This document shows, piece by piece, positions 51,526 to 61,499 of a DNA stretch of 64,000 nt. Positions within the stretch are counted from its first letter, which is position 1, and each line of letters starts with the position of its first letter. Under the pieces are notes generated by a model. That model searched no databases and had not been told where the DNA came from. It saw only the letters and a program-made list of their open reading frames with translations. The stretch is from the NCBI GenBank assembly GCA_009746045.1, contig RPFO01000130.1:333808-397807 (forward strand). The letters run 5' to 3'. The translations under genes were made by a program, and so were the position numbers. The stretch comes from Mesostigma viride (taxonomy: Eukaryota > Streptophyta > Mesostigmatophyceae > Mesostigmatales > Mesostigmataceae).

Positions 51526-52139
51526 AGTTGAGAGAGAGTTGCCCTGAATTCCGCCATGGTTCTTGCAGGAATGTTGCCTTTATTAAGAATAAGGAACACA
51601 GACGTAAGTCACGTCACTTCCAAGACTGCACGCAGCACAGACGACAGGGTCGCAGTGCCAAGAGAACGTGCACGCAAGAACTAGCGTCCCGGTGCGACCA
51701 AGTCACACATATAGGTTGCTAGGGACGCGTCCAAGTATTCAGCTGCACTGTCACAGCTGAACTATCAATCAATTGATTACACAGACTCTGGCACGCCTTT
51801 GGCGCGCAGATCTATCAATTGTCCATACGGCTAGTCCTGTGGACCTATCCGTACACTGCTCAGCATCAATTGTCTCATAGGTCCTGGCGCGCTACAGCGC
51901 GCCTACCTATCAATTGACCATCATGTCCTGTACAAGTCCTGTCAACGTCCTGCGGACTATCAAAGTGACACTTGTACATCCTGTGTACGTACGCGCCCAC
52001 AGTGGCGCGCCGGGTACTGTCGGCACAGCCTAGGAAACGTCATAACTTTTACGTTCCTTAACCAAATGAGGCGTTCAAGGTGCCGTTGGAAAGAGCGTAA
52101 CAATCTCTATCCATCTAACGTAAATTCTTTACGTTAACT
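51526..52139 (-). repeat. 5' LTR of element B
   Basis: 614 bp inverse copy of the A LTRs with a few substitutions. Ends AGTT/AACT in the same places. Confidence 0.9.
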
Positions 52140-52712
52140 TCAATAATGTTTATAGATACCATGGTTTGAGTAGGCAGTTTATTTCTGACAAAGATAAGTT
52201 ATTTACTTCAGATTTTTGGCAGCAGTTCTTTGCTGCTATCGGTACTAAGGTCACCTTCGGTACTGCCTACCACTCCTCCTCTTCTCATTTAGTAGAACGT
52301 TTGAATAGAGTAGTGGAAGAAGCTCTGCGGCACTATGTGAATGGTTCTGGGAGTGATTGGGAGGATTATCTATGTCTTGTAGAGTTTTCCCTCAGGCCGC
52401 CCATGGTTATACGCCCTAGTTCTTCCTAGACACAGGTAGACAACCTCTTACCCCTACCTCTCTCCTAGCCAGTCCTTTAAGGGACAAGGATGATGTGTCC
52501 CGCGATACTGTAGAAGGTGTGCAGGCATTATTAGATAAGATGAAGAATGCTCACGACAATGCTATTGCAGGGTACCATAGGGCGCAAGCCAAGTACCTTG
52601 CTAGGTTGCGTGCCTCATTAGATAGGAGAGCACCAGAGATAGAAATAGGAGATTTAGTATGAGTAGAAGGCCCCCGTGTTGGCCGATTCGCCCATAAGTT
52701 CGAGGCTGAACA
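52140..52712 (+). pseudogene. Truncated Ty3/gypsy integrase fragment
   Basis: Plus-strand text RYHGLSRQFISDKDKLFTSD, GTKVTFGTAYHSSSSHLVERLNRVVEEAL and DWEDYLCLVEFSL matches the integrase core of element D almost word for word. A short deletion after VEFSL shifts the frame. It resumes FLDTGRQPLTPTSLLA, DDVSRDTVEGVQALLD and RRAPEIEIGDLV, with a stop, then VGRFAHKFEAE. It starts exactly at the LTR of B and ends exactly where the GGCGCC-core repeat begins. B therefore seems to have landed in an older gypsy copy whose other half is no longer adjacent. Confidence 0.88.
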
Positions 52713-53225
52713 GGGACGGTCCCGGCGCGAATATTTTGGCGCCGAAAAATTCGCGGTACCCGTCCGTACCGTGAAAAAGTGGTGCACGGGGCGCGCACCT
52801 CTACCGGAGCTGGCCATGGCGACGTGCTTTCAGGCAGAGTAGAAAAAGATAGCTCGCGGAATGCAGAGAAACTGAGCGAATCTTAAGGGGACGGTCCCGG
52901 CGCGAATATTTTGGCGCCGAAAAATTCGCGGTACCCGTCCGTACCGTGAAAAAGTGGTGCACGGGGCGCGCACCCCTACCGGAGCTGGCCATGGCGACGT
53001 GCTTTCAGGCAGAGTAGAAAAAGATAGCTCGCGGAATGCAGAGAAACTGAGCGAATCTTAAAGACGATGAGTAAATGATACTACTTTGTAGCGGAGTTCG
53101 CGTTTTTTGCAATGTCGATGATTTTATTGATGACCATCGCCACGGGGGTCCAATCTGATGTTTTCGTCGAGAGGAATAAATTAGAATGCACGCTTGCGGC
53201 GGTGATTGTCAGGTTTTATGGGCTT
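52713..53225 (+). repeat. GGCGCC-core dispersed repeat, two tandem 175-bp units plus tail
   Basis: Units begin GGGACGGTCCCGGCGCG at 52,713 and 52,888 and are nearly identical. Each has TTTTGGCGCCGAAAAATTCGCG, GGTACC, GTGGTGCACGGGGCGCGC, CCATGGCGACGTGC and ends GCGAATCTTAA. The tail from 53,063 to about 53,225 matches 3,900-4,060 inverted (TTATTGATGACCATCGC, GAATGCACGC, GGCGGTGATTGTCAG). A third copy lies at 57,902-58,185. Confidence 0.88.
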
Positions 53226-54789
53226 TACCTAGCGTCAAGGATGCGTTTAAATTGTTATTGGTAAAGCTTTAAAAAATTTGCTGGGTTTCGGCAAGATTTC
53301 CGTCATGATCGGTAAAACACTCTCCAGGCTCGCGGGATGCGCGTCTTATTATTCCATGGAAGGTTGTTCTTTCTTGCGCCGCTGGGCGAAGGACAATTCC
53401 GGTAATGGTACGATCGTGTGATCAACGTGACCCTATGAATGTTTCGCTTCCTGTATGGGTTATCAACGCAAGTTTTCGGCTTCTTTCCGTGCAGTTAGCG
53501 CCAGGTACAATGCCATTCCGTGCTGCGCATCGCCAGATTCCTGGCACCTTTCAGTGGTTTTTATGTACGTTGCATGGCTGGGACGTGTCAAAGCGTGACC
53601 GTGGCATATCGTCAAGTTGTCAGGGATTTGCTGAGTGGTTTCTTGGAAGGAGATTGCTAACAGCACTCAGTTTTGTGTGAATATTGACGCGGCCTTTCTT
53701 AGCAGAGGCTTCATTGTGGTTAGAGGCTCACAAGCTTGAGTTTGTTTCTTGGCAAACAACTGCGCTGGAAAGAAAGGTGGCAGTGGTTTTTCTGAGGGGC
53801 ATACTGCATGGGTGGAACTGCACGTAGGTAGGGGTTATCGTCGTCTTGTTGGCCTTTCTCCCACTAAAATGGGAGAGCCCTAATTCATATGCTAGCAAGG
53901 CAAGGTAACCATGGTAAGAAGCCTTGGCAGCAAGCAGCATGTATGATAATTCTGCTTTCTCTGTGGACTGTCTGTTGTTACCCTTGTTGGGCGATTAGTG
54001 GATATGGCTTTCTCAGTAGGGTGTGTTTGAGCTTGGTTTTGGGATGATGCCCACACCATAAACCTGGAATATGCTTTAGAAGTGTTGGCTAGGCATGTAG
54101 AGCTACCTGCCTCATTGTTGTGCACACACGCAACAGGTTACCCGTGTCGAGGTAAGGCAAGGGCACATGACGTGCCCAGCCACCTCCTCGTACATTGTGG
54201 TCGAATTGGGCATGGTCAGGAGCCTTTTGGATGGCATAGGTAGTGTTAGTGTGCTTAATACTCACTAATGCCTTCCTTAGCGTCTGCACAGGTGGCCAAC
54301 TGCCAAAATTATTAATTGATACAGCTGAGCTCAGAATGCCACCAAACTTTGACAGTGCCTTTTATGGTCATGACAGAATTTGACTTGTGCTTTTCAGGCC
54401 TAATTGATGTGTTATGAGTGTGTATGGGGACGCCCCGCCTAAAAAAGCGTATTTTTGGCCCAAAAATTAATAACTCATAGGGATGCACATGCTGATTTTG
54501 TTGATCCAATTAGGTAGAAACCATGTCCCATGACATTTTTATATGGGTTGTGCTTTTTTCATGCAACTGGTTCTCCCACTGTTCTGGGCAAGATGTGCCC
54601 CAGGCAGCGTTTTTTTCTATTTTTAGCACATAGCCGGTGTATGGCTGGGGGTAGTACCCCCAACAAGTGGTGGTATGCATGCCCAAACATCATGTTTATG
54701 GTCCCCAAACACCATTCAGTGGTTGTCAGTTGCATTTCTGTAGTTATTAGGGGGCTTCAGTTTTGATACATTTCCATGGGACCCTCCCC
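53226..54789. other. Intergenic, no gene recognised
   Basis: Short ORFs only. No repeats longer than a few tens of bases were noticed. Confidence 0.35.
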
Positions 54790-54793
54790 TTAA

Positions 54794-56138
54794 CCCATGG
54801 TCCGCCGATGTTGTCCATTTGGACAACAACCCACGTAACGTAAGTGTGCCGCGTAATTCCGTGACCTCCGACGTAAGTGACGTAACGTAAATTGGTCCGA
54901 CGGTCCAGGGCAGACCCAAAGTGAATGAAAATGCCAAGGTCGGGCAGGTAATTGCGCCATAGCCCAGTAAATACCTCGTGCAATGATAGAGTTGTCACGT
55001 GACTTTTGCTAACATTTTTTACCGTTGAGCGCGCGCATACGAGATATGGCTGTCAACGTGCCATTTTGGTGAAAATTTTGGGTTCGCAGCTTGAAATGGG
55101 TCAGATGATGACCCGTGAACGATGATGCATTATGTTGGTACGTCAAGAATGATCAGATTTACGGAACTGGGAAAATGCGCGGTGGTTATTACCTCTGTCT
55201 TGGTCGTCACCATCAGACGAGACGTCCCAGTTGGTATCGCCTGTTTCTTTTTGGTTTCTTGGTAGCTTCTGTCTGCCTGGGCCTTCCATTGTTTTACGGA
55301 AGTCAGCTGCAGCATCTGCTGGGAACGTCGACGAGTTAGACGTCATGTTTGCATAGATAATCAACATGGTAATGATGACGGATGCATGCATACAGCGGCT
55401 ATGGCCGCCTCTGCCACTATCATTAGTATCCGTGACGTATGAACATGTCGGCCAGCGGAACCCGGCCAGGTCATGATCGAGGCAGGTACGGCAATTCGTT
55501 TTCGTGTTGTTTGCATGGACACTCGTACATTTATACATGTCTTATGGCGGATACATTAGTGGTAATTGCAACAGCCTTCCATGCCTGCTCAAGGAGGGGT
55601 TTTAGCCAGAATGTTGCCCAGTTTGTGGCATTTCTTGGGGGGATACCGTTCAGTGAGTGCAAGGTGGCTTCATATTTGTATTTCAGCATATCTGGCAGTT
55701 TGTTGTGGTCAACTATATTGCTTCATTGTATGGCATGGGATAGTTGGCTGTTTGAGCGCGCGTAAGCCACACACGTAAACGCGGGCATTGTATGGGCCAA
55801 ATGGGCTATCCGGGTGGTTTGACCCAAGGAAAGCACCATTGGACTATCCAACTAAATCGTCCAATGTTGGGTTTGAGGTTTCTGACCCTCCCCTGAAAAA
55901 AGTGGGGGGGTATACTTTTTCTTTGGCACCAAATGATCGTCTTTTGGCTCACTTTGACTAAATGCATCATCCAAAACACTTACTAGACTCATGATATTAT
56001 TGCATATTCTGAAAGCCCTTGAAGTGTAGATACTCCTAGCATCTTGGTTGTGGGTATTTGGAGTTGTGGGCTATGAGTTATGATTTTTTTTATTTTCAGG
56101 GGTGTGAAAGTGCCTAAAAGGGCTTGGCGGACCATGGG
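54794..56138. mobile_element. TTAA-flanked inverted-repeat element (piggyBac-type MITE candidate)
   Basis: The left end is TTAA then CCCATGGTCCGCC (54,794-54,806). The right end is the exact inverse, GGCGGACCATGGG then TTAA (56,126-56,142). That is a perfect 13-bp inverted repeat plus a TTAA duplication, fitting the piggyBac pattern. A palindrome GTTGTCCATTTGGACAAC lies just inside the left end. Interior 1.3 kb without a transposase-like ORF. Ends differ from those of the 4,836-6,544 element. Confidence 0.65.
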
Positions 56139-56142
56139 TTAA

Positions 56143-57139
56143 AGATCGAATGTATATTGCATTACTGATTTAATATTTATTGACTTTGTATTGTATTAAG
56201 ATATAAGCGTTCATGCTGCCACCATGATTGCTTAGATGCCTGAGACATAAACACTTGCATTGTGCCGCCGCCATATAACCTGTTGGTCGGCAAGCACTTG
56301 ACACACGTTGACACAATGCACATGGAGTCGATTGACCCACGGTTGACACAAGACTTGACGCATTAATGACGACCACAAACACACATGGATAACATGGAGC
56401 GCCAAGGCGCCGACACACGGTACAAATATCAAATACACGGAAATTAATGCTGTCGACTATCAGTAATTGTCCCGCCGGCTGAACTGCCGACCGGAACACT
56501 ATATCCGTTGCATCCCTTGGCCAAATACGGCGGGACCAAGTTCTATAGGTTACAACTAGGCTGATATGATAGTAAGGTTGCATAAAGTTCCGGCATACCC
56601 GAAACTAGCCACACTCAATAAAAAGACTGTCAGGCATATTGGGGCATATCCTGACAGGATGCTCATAACCGGGGTCGTCCAGGGGCAGCCGACTGAAGTT
56701 GGCGTTGGCGGGCGCGCTCCTTGCTGGGAGGGAGGTGGGTACATTAGGAAAGGGACCCGGGCCGGAGATCGTAGTCCTCCTCCTCGGGATCGTTCTGCAC
56801 GTGGGCCGACCCTGACGCCCGTCAGTGGCGGGGATCTAGACCTGGCAGCTCTCATTTGCTCCAAAGGAGACCCGACGGGGATCCCTTCCATGACCCAGCC
56901 CCGGCCTGCCGCGGCCAAGCCCTGCCCAAGGGTGGATCAGGCGCGGGCGGCCACGCGCGTATGCCTCCATGCAGCTGAGAGGGCTGCACGAACTCGATCA
57001 GGCGGAGGAGCGAACGGCGAGATAGCGACCGGGCTATATATGTGGCCTCTATCTCCTCATCCTCCTCCTGCACAACTGCCACAGATGGTGGTCACTGCGT
57101 AGGAGGTACCCTGTCCCAATAATGCCCATATGCTGGGTC
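56143..57139. other. Intergenic, no gene recognised
   Basis: A 178-codon plus ORF (56,566-57,102) is Arg/Pro/Gly-rich with no known motif. Minus-strand alternatives are no better. Confidence 0.35.
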
Positions 57140-57336
57140 GATAGCGGTCGCGGCTGCTGCTGCGGCTGCTGCTGCTGCTGCTGCGTCTGTCGCGACGGCT
57201 GAGACTGCTGAGACTGAGGCTGTCGCTGCGGCGACTGCTGAGACAAATGCTGTCGCCGCGGCGACTGCATGCTGAGACAAATGCTGTCGCTGCGGCGACT
57301 GCTGAGGCACATGCTGTCGCTGCGGCAACTGCTGAT
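57140..57336. repeat. CTG/CGG-rich repeat with ~33-bp units
   Basis: A GCTGCTGCGG run grades into three or four units of GCTGAGACAAATGCTGTCGC with GCGGCGACT. Short Gln/Ala/Ser-rich minus-strand ORFs here are repeat artefacts. Confidence 0.8.
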
Positions 57337-57339
57337 GAA

Positions 57340-57528
57340 GTTAGGTTAAATAATGCCGGAACCTTTTGCCACCTGCGGCAAATCGGGCCGGAACACTATT
57401 TAGCCCGGAATAACCACTTCCGAGCACCCAACTTAATCGATCGCAAATGTAAATGCGCCGGAGCTGTCCGGATTCGACCCCCTGACCTCCAAGGTGCACA
57501 GTTTAACCCCGGCACTATTTAACCTAAC
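57340..57528. mobile_element. Small foldback unit with 20-bp inverted ends
   Basis: GTTAGGTTAAATAATGCCGG (57,340-57,359) pairs with CCGGCACTATTTAACCTAAC (57,509-57,528) at all but one position. The interior, read on the minus strand, has CTTGGAGGTCAGGGGGTCGA, related to the loop of the larger foldback next to it. Confidence 0.7.
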
Positions 57529-57529
57529 T

Positions 57530-57901
57530 GGCCGAATTAACTTGGGTGCTCGGAAGTGGTTATTCCGGGCAAAATAGTGTGACGGACCGATTTGCCTCAG
57601 TGGGCAAAAAGGTTCCGGCACTATTTAACCTAACTAAAACCTGGCCTCGTGGAGGGGGGACGAAGAGCCCGAGACATCTTGGAGGTCAGGGGTTCGAATC
57701 CTCACTGAGGCAGTTCCGGCGCAATATTATTTGCGTGCTCAGCGGCCCAGGCGGATGTCCCGGGCTCTTCGTCCCCCCTCCACGAGGCCAGGTTTTAGTT
57801 AGGTTAAATAATGCCGGAACCTTTTGCCCCCTGAGCCAAATCGGTCCGGAACACTATTTTGCCCGGAATAACCACTTCCGAGCACTCAAGTTAATTCGGC
57901 C
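57530..57901. mobile_element. Large foldback element, ~147-bp arms, tRNA-like loop
   Basis: Left arm 57,530-57,678 and right arm 57,756-57,901 are inverted copies of each other with a few mismatches. Outer parts are GGCCGAATTAACTTG...CCTAAC and its inverse. Inner parts are CCTGGCCTCGTGGAGGGGGG and its inverse. The 77-bp loop contains AGGGGTTCGAATCCTC, an exact match to the RNA polymerase III B-box GGTTCGANTCC, followed by ACTGAGGC. GCCTCAGT occurs in the left arm and could pair with ACTGAGGC like an acceptor stem. No full tRNA folds. It looks like a foldback element that carries a tRNA-derived core. Confidence 0.7.
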
Positions 57902-58185
57902 GAATTAAGGGGACATGACACATCGGAATTTTTTGGCGCCAAAAAATTCGCGCCGGTACCGTCGGTACCCCCGGACCGTGAAATTGTGGTGCACAATGCG
58001 CACACCTCGTGCGGAGGTGGCCATGGCGACGTGCGTTCCGTAAAAATTTGCCTTATCGGCCAGGCGACAAGCGAAAAATGTACGCCGGTGGTTTTAAACG
58101 ATGTTCTAGTATAATGTTTCATAGCCAGATATGCACAATTTGAAAAGTCGGTGCCTTTCTTAATCCAGATTTGCACGGGGGTCTA
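57902..58185 (+). repeat. GGCGCC-core dispersed repeat, third copy
   Basis: GGGGACATGACACATCGG, then AATTTTTTGGCGCC with AAAAAATTCGCGCC, GTGGTGCA and GGCCATGGCGACGTGC. Further down, TTTGCACGGGGGTC is cut by the LTR of element D. It is more diverged than the 52,713 pair. Confidence 0.8.
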
Positions 58186-58758
58186 TGTTACGCCGCGGAT
58201 ATCTACCTCCACCTCTACCTCTAATGGGCCTGATACTACCTAAACTGGTCAGACCTCCTCTACTTAACCCTCTGGCGAAAGACGAACGTGACGGAGCTGA
58301 TCTCAATGCATTAACGTAAGTGTTACTATAATACGCCATACAACCATTTATCAAAACCCGTTTACTCCAGGAATAGAGGAAGGAAACACAACTACACTGC
58401 CGTGACCCAAGCCTAAATGTGTCAATTCACTTAACACACGCCGAGTGCACACACAAGGGGTAGAACGCGCATAAATGGTCACCAACGGTCCAACACGCTC
58501 GGGCCGACATGGCCCTCGCCTACAGGTGCACGCTGGTCCACTAAATCTACTGATGCACGCTGGTCCACTACATTCTACCACAGGATCAGGACCACTAGTA
58601 AAGTACGCGGCGCGGCGCCCAACGGCACCCAATGTACCACAGTACTGTTACGAGGACAATAATGTCCCGGTAGGAGCCTAAACGTAAACCTAGGGACAAC
58701 CGAGGCAAAGGACCTAATTTACGTCCGTAACTACAACGAATTGTTACGCGACGTAACA
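58186..58758 (-). repeat. 3' LTR of element D
   Basis: 573 bp. On the minus strand it runs TGTTACGTCGCG to CGCGGCGTAACA, with TG...CA ends and a 7-bp inverted TGTTACG/CGTAACA. It follows directly after the polypurine tract, which fixes the boundary. Confidence 0.8.
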
Positions 58759-58770
58759 CCTCCCCCCCCA

Positions 58771-59124
58771 CAAAGGTAGGGAGCCCTCTCCCTACGTACA
58801 GGGAGGAAAACAAGGGGTAGGAAACCTAATGCACCCAGCACACACTAACACAGTCAGCAAGCCATCCAAGATACAAGGCACCAATAGTTCACACGGTCTC
58901 CACCACCACGCCGGGAGGTGTAGGGTTAGCCAGCACCAAGCCTGGTGGTAGGTTCCCCTAACTGCCTGGAACGGAGTCCTTGCCGGGGGGAACGGCACTG
59001 GGCAGGACACACAGAGTAAACCATCAGCACCAAGGACCAAGAACGACCAGCCAACTGGCCAGAACATGAGGGCGACTCTACATACCGGAGGGACAACACC
59101 CTCAGGTCGGGCCTAAGGCCCTCT
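58771..59124 (-). other. 3' untranslated region of element D
   Basis: About 350 bp between the extra ORF and the polypurine tract; nothing recognised. Confidence 0.5.
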
Positions 59125-61423
59125 ATCTAATGGCCATCCGTCTGGTAGGTACCACGGGAGGCCAGCAGGACTCCAGGTAGGCCTGGTAATGGGCCACATC
59201 CTCAACATTGTCATGCCTATCTACGGTGAGGAAAACATCGGCCCACACGCCGTCAGGAAAAAGGCCCAGAAAGGCCCAGTAATACCTATGCTGAGTAAGA
59301 ACGACCTGGCCCGGGCCCAGTCCAGGAAACCGCAGGCAAAGAGGCGTAGGAAAGGCTCTACCGCGATCAGGCAGAGAGCCCGAAGGAGCAGGCGATGATA
59401 CCGGATCCGAGGGCGCATACCCGTCGGGAAAAACAGATCTACCAGGGGCTCCACGTTGGACGGCCACAACCGGATGTGCCGAATCTCACGGGAACGCCAC
59501 CGACGCGCACACTGGCGCGACCCGAATGTCTCTAGGTAGTCGCTGGCCCGAGGAGGAGGGTGACCGCGGGAGTCTAGACCCTGGCCCGGGAGGGGCGCCG
59601 GACGCCGGGCATCCCACTCGAGGATGGGCTGGAGGACCGTGGTGTACGTAACACCCGGCACCGCAGGAAACTCTACCGTAAGGGCATCCGAAGCCATAAT
59701 GCCCAGAGGCGGAGGGTAAGCCCACTGGAACCCACCGTAGGTGTCCAAGTCGTTGTGGCGCCTAGCCCAGCGATACAGAACGCGCCGAACCAGGATCTCA
59801 CCCTGGAACACAGGATCAGCTAAAATAACCATGTCGAAAGGAGGCCGATCAGTCTCAATGGGTAGGCCACGATCCCGAGGCGCCCGACACACCTGGGAAA
59901 ACCCGTAGGACATGGGCGAGATGGCAAGCTCGGCGGAGGCGCGCGGCAGGTCACACTGGCGGCAGGCGAGTGCGGACATACCACATCCAGGCACGGGCGT
60001 GTCGCGCGACTCCGGCGTCGCATGCACCACAGAAGGAGCCCTGTCCCGATCACCCTGGGACAACTCCCGGAGGGAGTCGGAAGCGCGGGTAGCGCGAGGA
60101 TCCTGGCCGGTGGACCGAACAACCGCGGCCAAGGACAGAGAGGCCGAAGGGGCAGGGGCCGAAGCAGGGGCAGGAGCCGACACCGACGCAGGTGACACTG
60201 GTACAGCAGAGGTCGCGCCGGACCCGAAGCCAGAGGGGGCCGTGACGGACCCGCCCCGAAGCTGGCGCGCCGGTCTCGGTGGCCGGTGCACCCTCAGGCC
60301 ACATGTTAAAAATGGGGCCCGTAGGGACAGGCAGTCCTGCATAAGATTGACTACCATCCAGGCTCCAGTCAGGAACCGGGATCCTCTGCGGGGGACCACC
60401 CTCCCAAAGCCTGGGCAGTCCGCTAGTGTCGCCAAAGAAGCCCCGCGACGGCTGCGACTGAGCTGGTGGAGGCTCGGAAGCAGCGACAGCGGGCGCGGTC
60501 ACAGGGGCAGGGGACTCGCGCGTAGGCGCAGGTACAGCGGTCACAGGCGCAGAGGCAGCAGGAGTCGCAGCAGCCGCCGGAACCACAGCGACCGCGGGCG
60601 CCAGCGGGGGCGCGGGCGAAGCCGTAGTCGCCGGGGCAACAGAAGGGGTAGGAGGCGCGGATCCAGCTGGCGTAGCCGGGACCTGCGCCTGGGCCGCCAG
60701 GAAGGCCCCAAACGCCGTGGTCAGGGACTGGATCTGAGCCTGCATAGCCGAGACCGTCGCCGAAAGAGGATCAGGCAAACCCGAAGGGGTAGGCTCCACT
60801 GCAACACCCCGGGTCGACCGAGGGGACGACGGGACCGGAGAGGGAGGAACAGACGCCGAGGAGGCGGACGCAGCGCTCGAGGCAGAATAATCTGGAGTAT
60901 AATGTACCTCGGCTGGGGCGCCCGAAGGGGCAGGACCATCAACCGCTAGTCCCGCCGCCTGATCAGCTATCTCCATGAATTCTACGGCCCGTAAAAGGTC
61001 GCAGGGGTTCTCATCTACCTCAGCATCACCCTCAGCCGGAAGCCAAGGAAACACCTCCCGTAGGCAGGTACGGCCCACAGGGGTAGAGAGGTAGGAGAAC
61101 ACACGGCAACACCGGAGAACCGCATCTATCTGTTCCAAGGCGGGACAGCGAGAACCACACCCCAACAAACAGTGTCCGGCATCGTCGAACCCGTGCAGGA
61201 CAAGCTGGTGCGGCTCATTAGGGGAAGGACCATACCACGTGACCCCGAAGAGGGCCGCCCTGACTAAGCTCGCATGTTGGGCCTGAAGGGCCGGCTGCAC
61301 AACGCCACCCCGGTAACATGATCGCGACACCCAACGGCCCGGAAGGGCCTCGAAATACAGCTCAGGGTCCGGTAGGGGCAGGGACGGCAGCGGGCTCTCA
61401 GCCGGAGGGGTAGGCTCTGTCAT
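59125..61423 (-). pseudogene. Extra ORF after pol in element D, unknown function, frameshifted
   Basis: ATG at 61,423, 77 bases after the pol stop; starts MTEPTPPAESPLPSLPLP. Residues 20-150 look folded (ALPGRWVSRSCYRGG, HASLVRAALFGVTWYGPS, HGFDDAGHCLLGCGSRC). An Ala/Pro/Ser-rich linker of some 150 residues follows. The frame shifts near 60,265. The C-terminal part reads ELAISPMSYGFSQVCRAPRD, DMVILADPVFQGEILVRRVL, DTYGGFQWAYPPPLGIM and ESREIRHIRLWPSN-like text. It ends with Leu/Phe-rich text near 59,300 and, after another shift near 59,270, VFLTVDRHDNVEDVAHY and RRMAIR. Total about 765 codons. In position it corresponds to the env or third ORF of some gypsy-type elements, but I see no signal peptide or clear transmembrane anchor. 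Function unknown. Confidence 0.6.
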
Positions 61424-61499
61424 GACGGCTGCGGAGGGGAGGGGACAACCAACCACCCGTCGACAGCAGACATAACATAAGAGAGGAGAAGGCCTACGA

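Larger units (their letters stand above)
35028..52139 (-). mobile_element. Copia-like element B (inverted copy of A), split by two insertions
   Basis: Reads on the minus strand from the LTR at 52,139-51,526 through ORF0, gag, integrase, protease and RT to 46,855. It is interrupted by element C (46,854-38,274), resumes with RT and RNase H and the 3' untranslated region (38,273-37,047), and is interrupted again by the P-Q insertion (37,046-35,086). It ends within its 3' untranslated region at 35,028, next to the LTR of A. Its own 3' LTR is missing. Proteins other than ORF0 are almost identical to those of A. Confidence 0.85.

Noticed and set aside
57530-57901. A functional tRNA gene in the foldback loop
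   Set aside because: The B box fits, but the A box fits poorly, the T stem has a mismatch and no complete cloverleaf with anticodon arm could be drawn.
59912-60949. 345-codon plus-strand ORF rich in Arg/Gly
   Set aside because: It is antisense to the extra ORF of element D in a GC-rich Ala/Pro coding stretch, a common cause of spurious open frames.
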